A stretch of 64,000 bases of DNA, taken from contig CM065691.1 of NCBI GenBank assembly GCA_017654935.2, forward strand, positions 22,203,882 to 22,267,881, read 5' to 3'. The position numbers were made by a program, and so were the translations under genes. Below, in pieces: positions 11,200 through 22,142 of this stretch (position 1 is the stretch's first letter; each line of letters opens with the position of its first letter). This DNA is from Phymorhynchus buccinoides. Taxonomy: Eukaryota > Mollusca > Gastropoda > Neogastropoda > Raphitomidae. The notes beneath the pieces are model-generated. The model did not search any database and had not been told where the DNA came from. It saw nothing but the letters and a program-made list of their open reading frames with translations.

Positions 11200-11320
11200 C
11201 TGTTACACACTGGATCCCCAGCATCTTCGGCCAGCCACCAGCAGAACCTCGCTGCAGCTGATTGTGTTCATCAACCAGCAGGGTTATCCCCAGCTCAGTC
11301 CTCAACAGCTGGGAGTCAAG
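11200..11320 (+). CDS. DEG/ENaC sodium channel, exon 3 (CYT motif)
   Basis: The acceptor is ACTTTCAG at 11192-11199 and the donor is CAAG/GTGAAA after 11320. The first base completes the serine codon left open by exon 2, giving SCYTLDPQ, the family's conserved G-x-CYTF-like motif. It continues LQLIVFINQQGYPQL and QLGVK, as expected before the APG-type segment encoded in exon 4. It ends on a codon boundary. A frameshifted duplicate is at 16613-16748. Confidence 0.88.
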
Positions 11321-11397
11321 GTGAAACAGTTGGCCTTTAAGGCGTCACTATCACCCAACATTCGGTACCAAAATGTTGATTTGCTTTCGCTTCAGTA

Positions 11398-12573
11398 GGG
11401 GAAAGGGGGCAAATATGGAACACTTTTTTTCAAAGTCCAGTAACACAAAAGCAGAGGAGAGTTTCATAACGTTGATAACGTTAATAGGTAATGTGTCCAT
11501 GCATGTTCAAACAAAACAACAGTTTCCTGACATTACATAGAACTGAGCAATTGAACGTTTTGTGAAAAATTAAAATGCTGGCAATATGAAACACTGGCAG
11601 GCAATATGAAACAAGACTGGTGTTTAAAATTAAACACATTTATAACATTTACCTTCCATTTATTCAATAAAAGAAACAATCATCCTTCAGTTTAACATCA
11701 AACAAAAGCAAATTGATTTTACAATTCCCAAATGCACATTGACCATCAAACGCATGTTTCATATCACCCGCCAAAGGGTAATATGAAACATTGCAAAGCA
11801 TTGTTCCTTCTAACTTTGAAAACCATGTCCATAATTGAAAATTGAAAATTGATTTGTTAATGTAATCTGAATTGTAAATTGTTATTTTATTATGTATATG
11901 TATTTTATTTATATTTAGTTAATATTTACATATTTATTTGTGTACATATTTCTGTTTGTGTGCGCATAGTGTGTGTGTGTGTGTGGTGTGTGGTGTGGTG
12001 TGTAAGACTGTGAAGGATATTGTGGAGGGTATGTAAGCGGTTGTTTTTAATATGAATATTATTAGGGCAATTGTAAAGCGCGCCAGAACTTAAAGGTGAA
12101 GCGCTATATAAAATTTTCTTAAATAATAATGATTAAAGTGTGTGTGTGTTGTGTGTGTGTGTGTGTGTGGTGTGTGTGTGTGTGGTGTGTGTTTTCTTAT
12201 TAGCCTTTTTCACTCTGTTTTGAACATGACAATTTGCTGCCATTATGCTTGCTTTCGGTTAAATCAAACTCTGCAAGGTTTCAGATTATTCCTTTCACTT
12301 ACAATAGGGATAATACGTTCTTCAATCTATGTGTTCTTTCCCCATTACCACAAGGATTTCTGGATGTGTGCCCTAGCCTGCCATGGTTAAAAAGAAACTT
12401 TCACTCACATTTTGGCGGCATTTCCTTTTTTCGCCATATTTACATGCGTCACAAGTTCAAGGGAAGTAAGACTTGAAATACATGAGAAGATCTGAACTAT
12501 TGTTGTTATTTCCCTTTTTGAGATATGGGGGTGTTTTAAATTACATTCCGTTTTATATATGCCCCCTTTCCCC
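11398..12573. mobile_element. TIR element of about 1.18 kb with TA target site
   Basis: GGGGAAAGGGGGCA begins at 11398 directly after TA, and TGCCCCCTTTCCCC ends at 12573 directly before TA. Dinucleotide TA duplication is the hallmark of Tc1/mariner-superfamily insertions. No transposase frame is evident; the interior is AT-rich with two TG microsatellites (about 11968-12003 and 12138-12192), so it is a non-autonomous element. The damaged copy B equivalent ends at 18061. Confidence 0.7.
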
Positions 12574-12575
12574 TA

Positions 12576-13377
12576 CTTCTAGTTATTTCTTCATGACATT
12601 TTGCAAAAATACACAAAAGTAGTTATATTTTGTCATTTGAAATGTTTAATGCATCTGTTTAACCAATTTTGGTGTAGAAATTCCCTCAACATGTTTTTTC
12701 GTTGCGGAAAATCACTATTTGTGATTTTGCTCCTAATATACTAATTTTAGGCTTAATGGTCCTCATATTGTAACATAACTTCAAACACATGCATAGGTTT
12801 GGTATGTACTAGAATCATTTTATCATGCTTTATATTTTACTCATGACATGCGATTAAATTTTATATATAATTTTACTAACATTTTATAAATGAAAATTGT
12901 GACTGTACAGCTCTGTATTTATATAGCTCTTAGGTTGTAGTACATACCAAAACTGTGATAATAAGCAGTTTCTACACAAAATTTCATACCGATATCTTGA
13001 ACAACAAAAACGTTATGACAAAAACTGGAACTGGACGAAATGTTCTCTTTTTCTCTTAAACTAGGTCCAATAAGTGCTTTATATCTCTAAAACCATGCAA
13101 CATATAGTAACAATTGTATAGTTTTTAGGAAGCGCATTATTTCCAGAGTTACAAAATGTACCTATAGTATTAAATGTTTCCCCAAAACGATTTTTGATAA
13201 CAATGTGGGTGATGGTGCCGCCTTAAACTCTTTTTTGTAATGTCATATTCACGAATCGTTATCAACACTCATTGCACTTCCACTTGGCTATAAATAGGCC
13301 TAAACTTCATTTAAACAGATACATAGCATACACAAGAACGTGCGCACATAAGCTTTCTGAACTTTAAAAATCAACCG
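12576..13377 (+). other. AT-rich intron sequence, no gene
   Basis: No coding frame, RNA gene or repeat family is recognised. The stretch is repeated at about 18064-18925. Copy B carries two extra low-complexity insertions near 18186-18209 and 18528-18573 that copy A lacks. Confidence 0.6.
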
Positions 13378-13877
13378 NNNNNNNNNNNNNNNNNNNNNNN
13401 NNNNNNNNNNNNNNNNNNNNNNNNNNNNNNNNNNNNNNNNNNNNNNNNNNNNNNNNNNNNNNNNNNNNNNNNNNNNNNNNNNNNNNNNNNNNNNNNNNNN
13501 NNNNNNNNNNNNNNNNNNNNNNNNNNNNNNNNNNNNNNNNNNNNNNNNNNNNNNNNNNNNNNNNNNNNNNNNNNNNNNNNNNNNNNNNNNNNNNNNNNNN
13601 NNNNNNNNNNNNNNNNNNNNNNNNNNNNNNNNNNNNNNNNNNNNNNNNNNNNNNNNNNNNNNNNNNNNNNNNNNNNNNNNNNNNNNNNNNNNNNNNNNNN
13701 NNNNNNNNNNNNNNNNNNNNNNNNNNNNNNNNNNNNNNNNNNNNNNNNNNNNNNNNNNNNNNNNNNNNNNNNNNNNNNNNNNNNNNNNNNNNNNNNNNNN
13801 NNNNNNNNNNNNNNNNNNNNNNNNNNNNNNNNNNNNNNNNNNNNNNNNNNNNNNNNNNNNNNNNNNNNNNNNNNNNN
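13378..13877. other. assembly gap (500 N)
   Basis: Exactly 500 unspecified bases, a round number typical of scaffolding. The two flanks overlap in content by more than 4 kb, so the true gap is probably negative. Confidence 0.99.
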
Positions 13878-14250
13878 ATGCTTTGAATGATCGTATGGAT
13901 CTGACTTGTGAAAGGAGTCACAACATCTGAGTGTCATCAGCGTAAAGACTGACTGTTGACAGAGGGAGAGTCAATGATTTGTGAGAGCTGCTTTTGAACA
14001 CAGTTGAGACAGCTATGAATGGTATGTATAATCACAGGTACGATATGCACAAACACACTACATAAGCGCCCCCCTCCCCTCTCACACGCATACGCACCAC
14101 GGCACCCACACGATAAAAACCGAGCACTCAGCATCGACTATACATCAACATTCTCTATGAAATTCGGACTGCCCTCTCAACCTTTAGAGTACGCTTCGCT
14201 GCCTAGTGCAAAGCCACTGTAATAAACATCGTCTCTTACGTCACACACAG

Positions 14251-14416
14251 GCTCAACAAATGATTCCAGTTACTGCAACATCACGGCGGCTGTTGCCTAG
14301 AAATGGTGGGGTGCACCAGGGTCCCCATAGAGAGTTCCTGCGCCTTACTGTGCCTACAACAGCATCACCGGTCAGCGGCAGCATGCTCTTCTCCGAAGCA
14401 GTGTCTGGGTGGACAG
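14251..14416 (+). pseudogene. damaged duplicate of DEG/ENaC exon 2
   Basis: It matches 9480-9645 but is frameshifted by several indels (for example CACGGCGGCTGTTGCC for CACGGAGCTGTCTGCC). The donor GTGAG has become GGGAG. It is most likely an assembly or read-error copy of the true exon, not a second exon or gene. Confidence 0.8.
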
Positions 14417-14810
14417 GGGAGGACATTCCGTATTTGCATCACACGATGTAGATTTGTGGTGAGGTGTTTATTTTATTAATCGCTGGCACAGGAAACTTTT
14501 CATTCATTTAGTTTTGGTACCCCAACGTGGCCACAAACACCACCCTCTTCCTTCCTCTACCCTTTAGTTCTCTGTCTACTCTGTCTTTAGTGGTCTATGC
14601 GTGCCGTGTGCGCATGCGTTGTGTGTGTATGTGTCGTCTGTACGTCGCTGTCTCTCTATATCATCTCGAAATCACCTTTTTTCATTCTGTTGCCTCTTTA
14701 AAACACCACATGCCCCTCTCTTCAGGCTAGGCGCTAAAGCAGTCATTCACTCATTACGTTACAAACTCGTTCCCTCGTTCGCTTTACTTACTTGCGTGTG
14801 CGCGTATAGG

Positions 14811-15385
14811 AGAGAGGAGAGAGAGAGAGACAGAGACACAGAGAGAGAGAGAGACAGAGGAGAGAGAAAGATTGGGACGGGAGAGCGAAAGAACGCAGGA
14901 ACACTCAGATGAGATATGAAGAGAGCATCGAATCGGGGAGAGAGAGCGAAGAACGCGTAAGAGGATATGAAGAGGAGGGACATGGGGAACGGCAGACGGA
15001 ATTGAGAAAGATGAATGAGGGACGAGGGAGACAAAGGGGGAGACGAGAGAGGAGCGACGATGACGATCTGGATGACGAGAGGTTGAAGAGAGGGAATGAC
15101 TGAGAGAGGACGATGAAGGAGGGAGGAGAGCGAGAGTGAGATTCCGACGACTGATGACGAGGCTGAGACCGGAGAACGGGGGAGGGAAGTGTAGAAAGCT
15201 GGGGAGGTCCTGGGAGGAGAGGAGGAGAGAGGGCTCGAGAGTGACGTCACGGTCGGAGTGAGACGTGGGAGAGAGGTTGAGGTCTGGGATCGAGGACAGA
15301 GGACCAGAGAGGGGAGCCTTTTGAGAGAGAGAGAGGAGATGATCAAGGAGAGAGAGAAGAGTGAGATGGACAGAATGGTGTTTGA
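14811..15385 (+). repeat. irregular GA-rich block
   Basis: Purine-rich sequence with frequent GAGA, GACGA and GGGAGA words occupies the place where copy A has an ordinary (GA)n run and about 430 bases of normal intron sequence. It looks like degraded low-complexity read sequence. The long open frame read on the minus strand here is an artefact of composition. Confidence 0.7.
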
Positions 15386-15708
15386 CTAATAGACCCCAAT
15401 TTGATGCCTTTTAGGTCACAAGGTGTTATTTTTAAAATCACTGTGCGTGCCTAAAATGCGGGACTTTGGCGGTGGGGTGGTGGGAAAAAAGGTCGTTTTA
15501 AATTTTTTGTTGTTTTATTTTTTAATTTAACATGAGTCGAAGTGTGAGGTAGGTATTAGGTATACTTTATAGTCACAGAGGGCGTCTCTGGAAATTCGGT
15601 TGCTCCCACCTGGAGAGCACGTCACAACCAGAGGCGCGCCACCCAACTTTTTTCTTCTTTTTTTTTTTGCATTTTTTATGTTGACGGGGATCGGGGGGGG
15701 GGGGGGGT

Positions 15709-15713
15709 GTTTT

Positions 15714-15750
<37 letters not shown>

Positions 15751-15845
15751 TTTTTTTTTATTAAATTTATTTTTTTTTTTTTATTTTTTTTTTTTTTTTT
15801 TTTTTTTTGTTTTTTTTTATTTTTAATTTTTTTTTTTTTATTTAC

Positions 15846-15924
<79 letters not shown>

Positions 15925-15929
15925 TTTTT

Positions 15930-15968
<39 letters not shown>

Positions 15969-16155
15969 TTTTTTTTTTTTTGTTTATGTTGCCCTTTTTT
16001 TTTTTTATTTTTTTGTTTTTATTTTTTTGTTTTTTTTTTTTGTTTTTTTTTTTTTTTTTTTTTTTTTTTATTTTTTTTTTTTTTTTTTTTTATTTTTTTT
16101 TTTTTTTTATATTTTTTTTTTTTTTTTTTTTTTCGTTTTTTTTTTTATTTTTTTT

Positions 16156-16198
<43 letters not shown>

Positions 16199-16265
16199 TT
16201 TTTATTTTTTGTTTTTTACATTTTTTTTTTTTTTTGTTTTTTTTGTTTTAAATATTTTTTTTTTT

Positions 16266-16307
<42 letters not shown>
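15709..16307 (+). repeat. poly-T block of about 600 bases
   Basis: Nearly pure T with isolated A, G and C interrupts the copy B SINE at the point where copy A has only a short G/T-rich stretch (about 10875-10905). No cellular feature resembles this; a homopolymer sequencing run-on is the simplest explanation. Poly-Phe frames through it are meaningless. Confidence 0.9.
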
Positions 16308-16312
<5 letters not shown>

Positions 16313-16612
16313 GTGACCAAATGGACAACTTTTTTCGTTTTGCCACTTGGGTTAAATGTGTGTTAAGTGCATGGGCACACTGGGGACCTCAGTTTATCGT
16401 CTCAACCGAAAGACTCCACGTTCAGACCGTAAAGGCCTAGTGTAAAGTGTGAGAGGAAAAATCCCCTGTACCCAGGTTCGAACTCGGTGTTTACTTGACA
16501 CAAGCCGCGAACGCTTTACGTTGTGCCCCCACTCTGCACGTAGGAAGAAATTTGAGTATAGACAGCAAAGTGCGTATTGTTGTTATCATACTTGGTGCGT
16601 ACGAACTTTCAG

Positions 16613-16748
16613 CTGTTTACACCATCTGGATCCCCAGCATTTCTCGGCCAGCCCACCCAGCAGAACCTCGCTGCAGCTGATTAGTGTTCATTCAACCAGC
16701 AGGGTTATCCCCAGCTCAGTCCTCCCAGTGGGAGTTGAGGTTGTCAAG
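16613..16748 (+). pseudogene. damaged duplicate of DEG/ENaC exon 3
   Basis: It matches 11200-11320 with insertions (CTGTTTACACCATCTGG for CTGTTACACACTGG, CATTTCTCGG for CATCTTCGG, and others) that break the frame. The acceptor TTTCAG and donor CAAG/GTGAAA are retained. It is interpreted as the erroneous overlap copy. Confidence 0.8.
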
Positions 16749-18925
16749 GTGAAACAGTTGGCCTTTAAAGGCGTCACTATCACCCAACATTCCGGGTACC
16801 CCCCCCCCCCCCAAATGTTGATTTGCTCCCCCCCCCCCCCCCCCCTCCTTCAAGTAGGCAAAGGGAAAGGGAGGCAAAATATGGAACACTTTTTTTCAAA
16901 GTCCAGTAACACCAAAGCAGAGGAGAGTTTCATAACGTTGATAACGTTAATAGGTAATGTGTCCATGCATGTTCAAACAAAACAAAAGTTTCCTGACATT
17001 ACATAGAACTGAGCAATTGAACGTTTTGTGAAAAATTAAAATGGTGGCAATATGAAACACTGGCAGGCAATATGAAACAAGACTGGTGTTTTAAAATTAA
17101 ACACATTTATAACGTTTACCTTCCATTTATTCAATGAAAGAAACAATCATCCTTCAGTTTAACATCAACCATAAGCAAATTGATTTTACAATTCCCAAAT
17201 GCACATTGACCATCAAACGCATGTTTCATATCACCCGCCAAAGGGTAATATGAAACATTGCAAAGCATTGTTCCTTCTAACTTTGAAAACCATGTCCATA
17301 ATTGAAAATTGAAAATTGATTTTTTAATGTAATCTGATTGTAAATTGTTATTTTATTATGTATATGTATTTTATTTATATTTAGTTTAATATGTACATAT
17401 TTCTTTGTGTGCGCATGTGTATGTGTGTGTGTGTGTGTGGGTGTGTGTGTAGTGTGAATAATGTGCATGATAGGTGTGGAGGTATGTAGAGGGGGCGGTT
17501 GTTTTTAATATGAAGAAATTTAGGGCGGTTTGTAAGCGGTGTTTTTTGTGAAAGCGCTCAGAGCTTAAAGGTGAAGCGCTCTAAAATTTTTCTTAAATAA
17601 TAATGATTAAATGTGTGTGTGTGTGGTGTGTTGCTGGTGTAGTGTGTGTGTGTGTGTGTGTGGGTGTGTGTGTGTGTGTGTTTCATATTGAGCCTTTTCC
17701 ACCCTGTTTTTGAACATCAACAATTTGCTGCCATTCTGCTTGCTTTCGGTTAGATCAAACTCTGCAAGGTTTCAGATTATTCCTTTCACTTACAATAGGG
17801 ATAATATGTTCTTCAATCTACGTGTTCTTTCCCCATTACCACAAGGATTTCTGGATGTGTGCCTTAGCCAGCCATGGTTAAAAAGAAACTTTCATTCACC
17901 TTTTGGCGGCATTTCCTTTTTTCGCCATCTTTACATGCGTCACGAGTTCAGGGGAAGTAAGACTTGAAATACATTAGAAAATCTGTAATATTGTTATTTC
18001 CCTTTTTGAGATATGGGGGTGTTTCAAATTACACTCCGTTTTATATATGCCCCCTTTCCCCTACTTCTAGTTATTTCTTCATGACATTTTGCAAAAATAC
18101 ACAAAAGTAGTTATATTTTGTCATTTGAAATGTTTAATGCATCTGTTTAACCAATTTTGGTGTAGAAATTCCCTCAACATGTTTTTTTTTTTGGTTGGTG
18201 GTTTTTTTCGTTGCGGAAAATCACTATTTGTGATTTTGCTCCTAATATACTAATTTTAGGCTTAATGGTCCTCATATTGTAACATAACTTCAAACACATG
18301 CATAGGTTTGGTATGTACTAGAATCATTTTATCATGCTTTATATTTTACTCATGACATGCGATTAAATTTTAGATATAATTTTACTAACATTTTATAAAT
18401 GAAAATTGTGACTGTACAGCTCTGTATTTATATAGCTCTTAGGTTGTAGTACATACCAAAACTGTGATAATAAGCAGTTTCTACACAAAATTTCATACCG
18501 ATATCTTGAACAACAAAAACGTTATGAACAACAAATAAAAAACAAAAAAAAACAAAAAAAAAAAAAAAAAAAACTGGAACTGGACGAAATGTTCTCTTTT
18601 TCTCTTAAACTAGGTCCAATAAGTGCTTTATATCTCTAAAACCATGCAACATATAGTAACAATTGTATAGTTTTTAGGAAGCGCATTATTTCCAGAGTTA
18701 CAAAATGTACCTATAGTATTAAATGTTTCCCCAAAACGATTTTTGATAACAATGTGGGTGATGGTGCCGCCTTAAACTCTTTTTTGTAATGTCATATTCA
18801 CGAATCGTTATCAACACTCATTGCACTTCCACTTGGCTATAAATAGGCCTAAACTTCATTTAAACAGATACATAGCATACACAAGAACGTGCGCACATAA
18901 GCTTTCTGAACTTTAAAAATCAACC
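16749..18925 (+). other. intron 3 sequence of copy B
   Basis: It contains poly-C runs at about 16800-16812 and 16829-16845, the copy B version of the TA-flanked TIR element (ending 18061), TG microsatellites near 17417-17450 and 17612-17680, and the AT-rich tail shared with 12576-13377. No gene is seen. Confidence 0.5.
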
Positions 18926-19075
18926 GTTGGGATACGTGGGGGAGGGGGGGGGGGGGGGTCTTTTGTACAAATGGTTCCCCCACCTTCTGGAAGTTTTGTG
19001 TTTGTAACTTCCTCTAAATCTGTCACTCTCCTTTTGACTCTGCCTTTCCCTTTGCTTACTGTCTTCTTCCGCTTG
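18924..19075 (+). repeat. dispersed repeat, CCGTGGGGATACC family
   Basis: CCGTTGGGATACG is followed by a poly-G run, then GGTTCCCCCACCTTCTGGAAG and TAACTTCCTCTAAATCTGTC, matching 100-225 and 30310-30415. Confidence 0.65.
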
Positions 19076-19085
19076 GGGATGTTTA

Positions 19086-19291
19086 CAGGGCTCCCAGGGG
19101 GGTCTATGAAGCACTAAAATTCTACAGGACCCTCTAAAAGAATGTGCTGGGGGTCCCAGGGATGCATTAGAGAAATTCTTTTTAGCATTCACTATGCCAC
19201 TGGGACCCTCTATCCCGCCTCTAGGACCCTCTATACTGTAAGTGAAGGAGTCCCTGGGACCCCTTGTTTTGCGGGACGATTGGGAGCCCTG
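19086..19291. mobile_element. hAT-like MITE, CAGGGCTCCC ends, 6-bp target duplication
   Basis: Ends are CAGGGCTCCC and GGGAGCCCTG, flanked on both sides by TGTTTA. The interior carries characteristic AGGACCCTCTA repeats and no coding frame. CAGGG-type ends suggest a hAT-related non-autonomous element; six-base duplications are seen in some hAT groups. Related copies lie at 38959-39178, 42424-42640, 43832-44037 and 47750-47973. Confidence 0.7.
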
Positions 19292-19429
19292 TGTTTATAT
19301 CCTTCCCCACGCCGAAAGTCTTCGTTTAGACTGCTATTTGCGCACAGGATGCATGTTTTCTGAGTTCGTATCATCCATTCCACCGGCACACACGGACTAC
19401 TCGTACCGAATAGTGGAATGGGCTTTTTT

Positions 19430-19500
19430 AACGTGCGCGCAAGATCTTGTGCGTGCGTTCGCACACGGGACCTCGGTTTTAGACCTCATCCGAAGGACCA
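19430..19500 (-). mobile_element. SINE central-domain fragment
   Basis: CACACGGGACCTCGGTTTTA followed by GACCTCATCCGAAGGACC is the reverse complement of the conserved body motif of the SINE at 45455-45837. The tRNA head and tail are missing or unrecognisable. Confidence 0.45.
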
Positions 19501-19708
19501 GGAAATAGGACTAAAGTATCTTTCCCAGATATACAACACCGTGAACAGCTGGGCTACTAACTTCCTGACTTACGTGGTCCATTCTCAACTTTTAAGAAAA
19601 TCAAACTTAAAAACAAAAAGAGGGGAGCTAGCATGCAACAATGAATAAATATTAAGTACATGTGCATAGATTTGCGGCAACGATTTCAACTACTAATTTT
19701 CTTGACAG

Positions 19709-19807
19709 TTTCACGTGCACGTGCCGGGTGAACATCCAGACATGGTGAGGTCACGGCACCTGGCCAGCCCTGGCTTCCACACCAACGTGGGCATGAGAGT
19801 GTCTGCG
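19709..19807 (+). CDS. DEG/ENaC sodium channel, exon 4
   Basis: The acceptor is TTGACAG at 19702-19708 and the donor is GCG/GTGAGC after 19807; 33 whole codons. It reads FHVHVPGEHPDMV and SPGFHTNVGMRVSA, fitting the family's extracellular V-x-IH-x-PGE-x-P and x-PG-x-x-x-x-V segment. It joins exon 3 (GVK) in phase 0 and leads in phase 0 to exon 5. Confidence 0.87.
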
Positions 19808-19923
19808 GTGAGCGTGCGCGTTTGTCTGTTCGTTCGTCTGTAGGTCTGTTTGTTGGTTAGGCTCGGGGTCGGACCTACGGTTTTAAGGGGTGGGGTCCGG
19901 GGACATGCTCCCCCGGAAATGTT

Positions 19924-20171
19924 TTAACACTTTCACCGCCAGCCACATTTCAGCAAAAATGTTCCATTAAGTTTACCTGGGTAGAGAACAAAATCCATCT
20001 GTAGTATTGGGGATTCTTCTGTGACATATGTTAAAACAAGGTCTATCCTTACTTCCCAAAACTAAACATAGGGTCTTTGGATAATAGACCAACAATTTGA
20101 TGCCTTTTAGTGACATAGGTGTTAAATCACTTTCTGGTGCTAAAATGCGACTTTGGCGGTGAAAGGGTTAA
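19924..20171. mobile_element. piggyBac-like MITE, second copy
   Basis: TTAACACTTTCACCGCCA at the left and TGGCGGTGAAAGGGTTAA at the right, with one mismatch between the ends, and an interior clearly homologous to 10474-10720. It is inserted in intron 4. Confidence 0.8.
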
Positions 20172-20436
20172 ATCCGAGAAGCAAAATGTATTGCAATCTG
20201 GGCATGAAATAAAGCACTAATGCCATTGCTGTTCATACCACTATTGAAACATGTTTTGATCCATTAAGTACCCATCAACTGGTGGTGCTGATGAGTGCTA
20301 GGTATAGCCCGCGAGGAAATGTAGCTGCCGCTCGGTGACATTAATTATTTTTTCTTTATTTGTTTTAGGAAAAAGGGTGAGGGCTACAGCCCCCTAAGCC
20401 CCCCTGTAGGTCCGACCCTGAGGCTTATCTGTCTTA

Positions 20437-20590
20437 AGGGCCAGCCACACGTCAGCTAAAATCGCACGACTGTACGATACGATTCGATTCCCACGTGATC
20501 TCGAAGCGCGAATCGCATTTGTTCTTGGAGACCACATGATCGAATCGTATCGTACAGTCATACGATTTTAGTGGACGTGTGGCTGGCCCT
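20437..20590. mobile_element. 154-bp palindromic MITE
   Basis: AGGGCCAGCCACACGTC at 20437 is mirrored by GTGTGGCTGGCCCT ending at 20590, and the inner ACGATACGATTCGAT / ATCGAATCGTATCGT also pair, so the whole element can fold on itself. TTA flanks it on both sides. Relatives are at 45281-45432 and, rearranged, at 41109-41335. Confidence 0.75.
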
Positions 20591-20683
20591 TTACTGTGAC
20601 ACTTTGTGGATGCTACACTATGGTCCAACAAAAATACATAGGCCCTATATTAACGAAATCAAGACTGTCGCCCGGTACATTTT

Positions 20684-20750
20684 AACACACACGCGCGTGT
20701 GCGCATACGCACGCACGCACACACGCACACACGCGCACACACACACACTT
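20684..20750 (+). repeat. (CA)/(CG) microsatellite
   Basis: Alternating CACA, CGCACG and CACACGCG dinucleotides form a purine-pyrimidine alternating tract. Confidence 0.9.
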
Positions 20751-20754
20751 TTTA

Positions 20755-21050
20755 TTTATTGCAAAGTTATTGACATTTTGATGCCCATTCCTGGACACAT
20801 CTTTTGTCATAGAAATAATCAAACACAGCTTTAAGACAGTCATCTTCATCATTTATATACAGGAATTTTGACGGGGTTTTGTTATGAGTCCCTTTTGGAG
20901 GGGGATTACCTAAATTAATTAAAAGGTTGTCAATTATAAAAAAATGAATTTGCCAATATTTTCAGCAGTTTGCTCCTTTCAACCCTCGGACATATTGCTT
21001 TTTTTTTACTGGTAATGGTCACCTGCCCCCCCCCCCCTCTCTCGCTCTCT

Positions 21051-21106
<56 letters not shown>

Positions 21107-21462
21107 AAGAATAGGCATTGCCTAAAATCTTCATCCTTGCTAAATAAAGTTTTTCATATTTATTGCAAAGTTATTGACATTTTGATGCCCATTCCTGGAC
21201 ACATCTTTTGTCATAGAAATAATCAAACACAGCTTTAAGACAGTCATCTTCATCATTTATATACAGGAATTTTGACAGGGTTTTGTTTTGAGTCCCTTTT
21301 GGAGGGGGATTACCTAAATTAATTAAAAGGTTGTCAATTATAAAAAAATGAATTTGCCAATATTTTGCTGTAGATCCATACAGCAGTTTGCTCCTTTCAA
21401 CCCTCGGCCATTCTTTTTTTTTAGCTGGTAATGTCCACCTGACCCCCCCCCCCCCCTCTCTC

Positions 21463-21498
<36 letters not shown>

Positions 21499-21529
21499 CT
21501 CTCTCTCTCTCCGTAACAATAGGCATTGC

Positions 21530-21611
<82 letters not shown>

Positions 21612-21670
21612 AACAATAGGCATTGCCTAAAATCTTCATCCTTGCTAAATAAAGTTTTTCAGTGTTCAGT

Positions 21671-21749
<79 letters not shown>

Positions 21750-21814
21750 AGAAGAAGAAGAAGAAAGGCATCACCTAAAAAATCTTTATCCTTGTTAAAG
21801 TTTTTCAGTGTTCA

Positions 21815-21846
<32 letters not shown>
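20755..21846 (+). repeat. 404-bp tandem duplication interleaved with (CT)n
   Basis: The segment from TATTTATTGCAAAGTTATTG at about 20755 recurs about 404 bases later, at about 21159, with few differences. Each copy ends in a poly-C run and a (CT)n array. A smaller unit with AATAGGCATTGCC and AATCTTCATCC recurs at about 21110, 21520, 21613 and 21770. The last (CT)n runs into the polypyrimidine tract in front of exon 5. Confidence 0.85.
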
Positions 21847-21849
<3 letters not shown>

Positions 21850-21937
21850 CCAAACTAACTCTCTCTCTCTCCCTCTCACCCCTCCCCCCCCCTTCTCTCT
21901 CTCTATCTCTGATCTCGGCTCAATGCTGCATACACAG

Positions 21938-22142
21938 TTCAAGTTCCTGTCCAGTCCTTACAAGGCGTTTGGTGACGCGGAATGCGTGGACACGGAGACA
22001 GAGGAGTTCCGTCGCCAGATGGACGGGGATCCGGAACTGTTCCCCGGATCTGCGGGAACCATTTACGAACTTCACCGCTGCGTTGACGCCAGGGCCCGAG
22101 TGCTGGCAGAACGAGAATGCAACTGTACCGCCTTTCCCGGCA
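21938..22142 (+). CDS. DEG/ENaC sodium channel, exon 5 (cysteine-rich)
   Basis: The first AG after the long CT tract is TACACAG at 21931-21937, which sets the exon start; the donor is GGCA/GTAAGT after 22142. The product begins FKFLSSPYKAFGDAECVD, equivalent to the family's L-PSPY-C motif. It continues to IYELHRCVDARARVLAEREC and NCTAFPG, matching the conserved YS-x3-C and C-x-C arrangement of the extracellular cysteine-rich domain. It ends one base into a codon, completed by exon 6. Confidence 0.9.

Larger units (their letters stand above)
13878..18925 (+). repeat. copy B of the segment repeated across the gap, low quality
   Basis: It reproduces about 9109-13377 in order: LINE end, exon 2, (GA)n, MITE remnant, SINE, exon 3, TIR element and AT-rich tail. 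Up to about 16900 it carries frequent single-base insertions and deletions, a GA-rich block and a poly-T block; afterwards it is nearly identical to copy A. The pattern fits an unpolished contig end overlapping the preceding contig, rather than a biological duplication. Confidence 0.88.

Noticed and set aside
15712..16316. Long open frames of nearly pure phenylalanine
   Set aside because: They are readings of the poly-T block and carry no protein signal.
14250..16748. True tandem duplication of DEG/ENaC exons 2 and 3
   Set aside because: The duplicated segment begins and ends exactly at the gap borders, and the second copy is riddled with indels, which fits contig overlap better.
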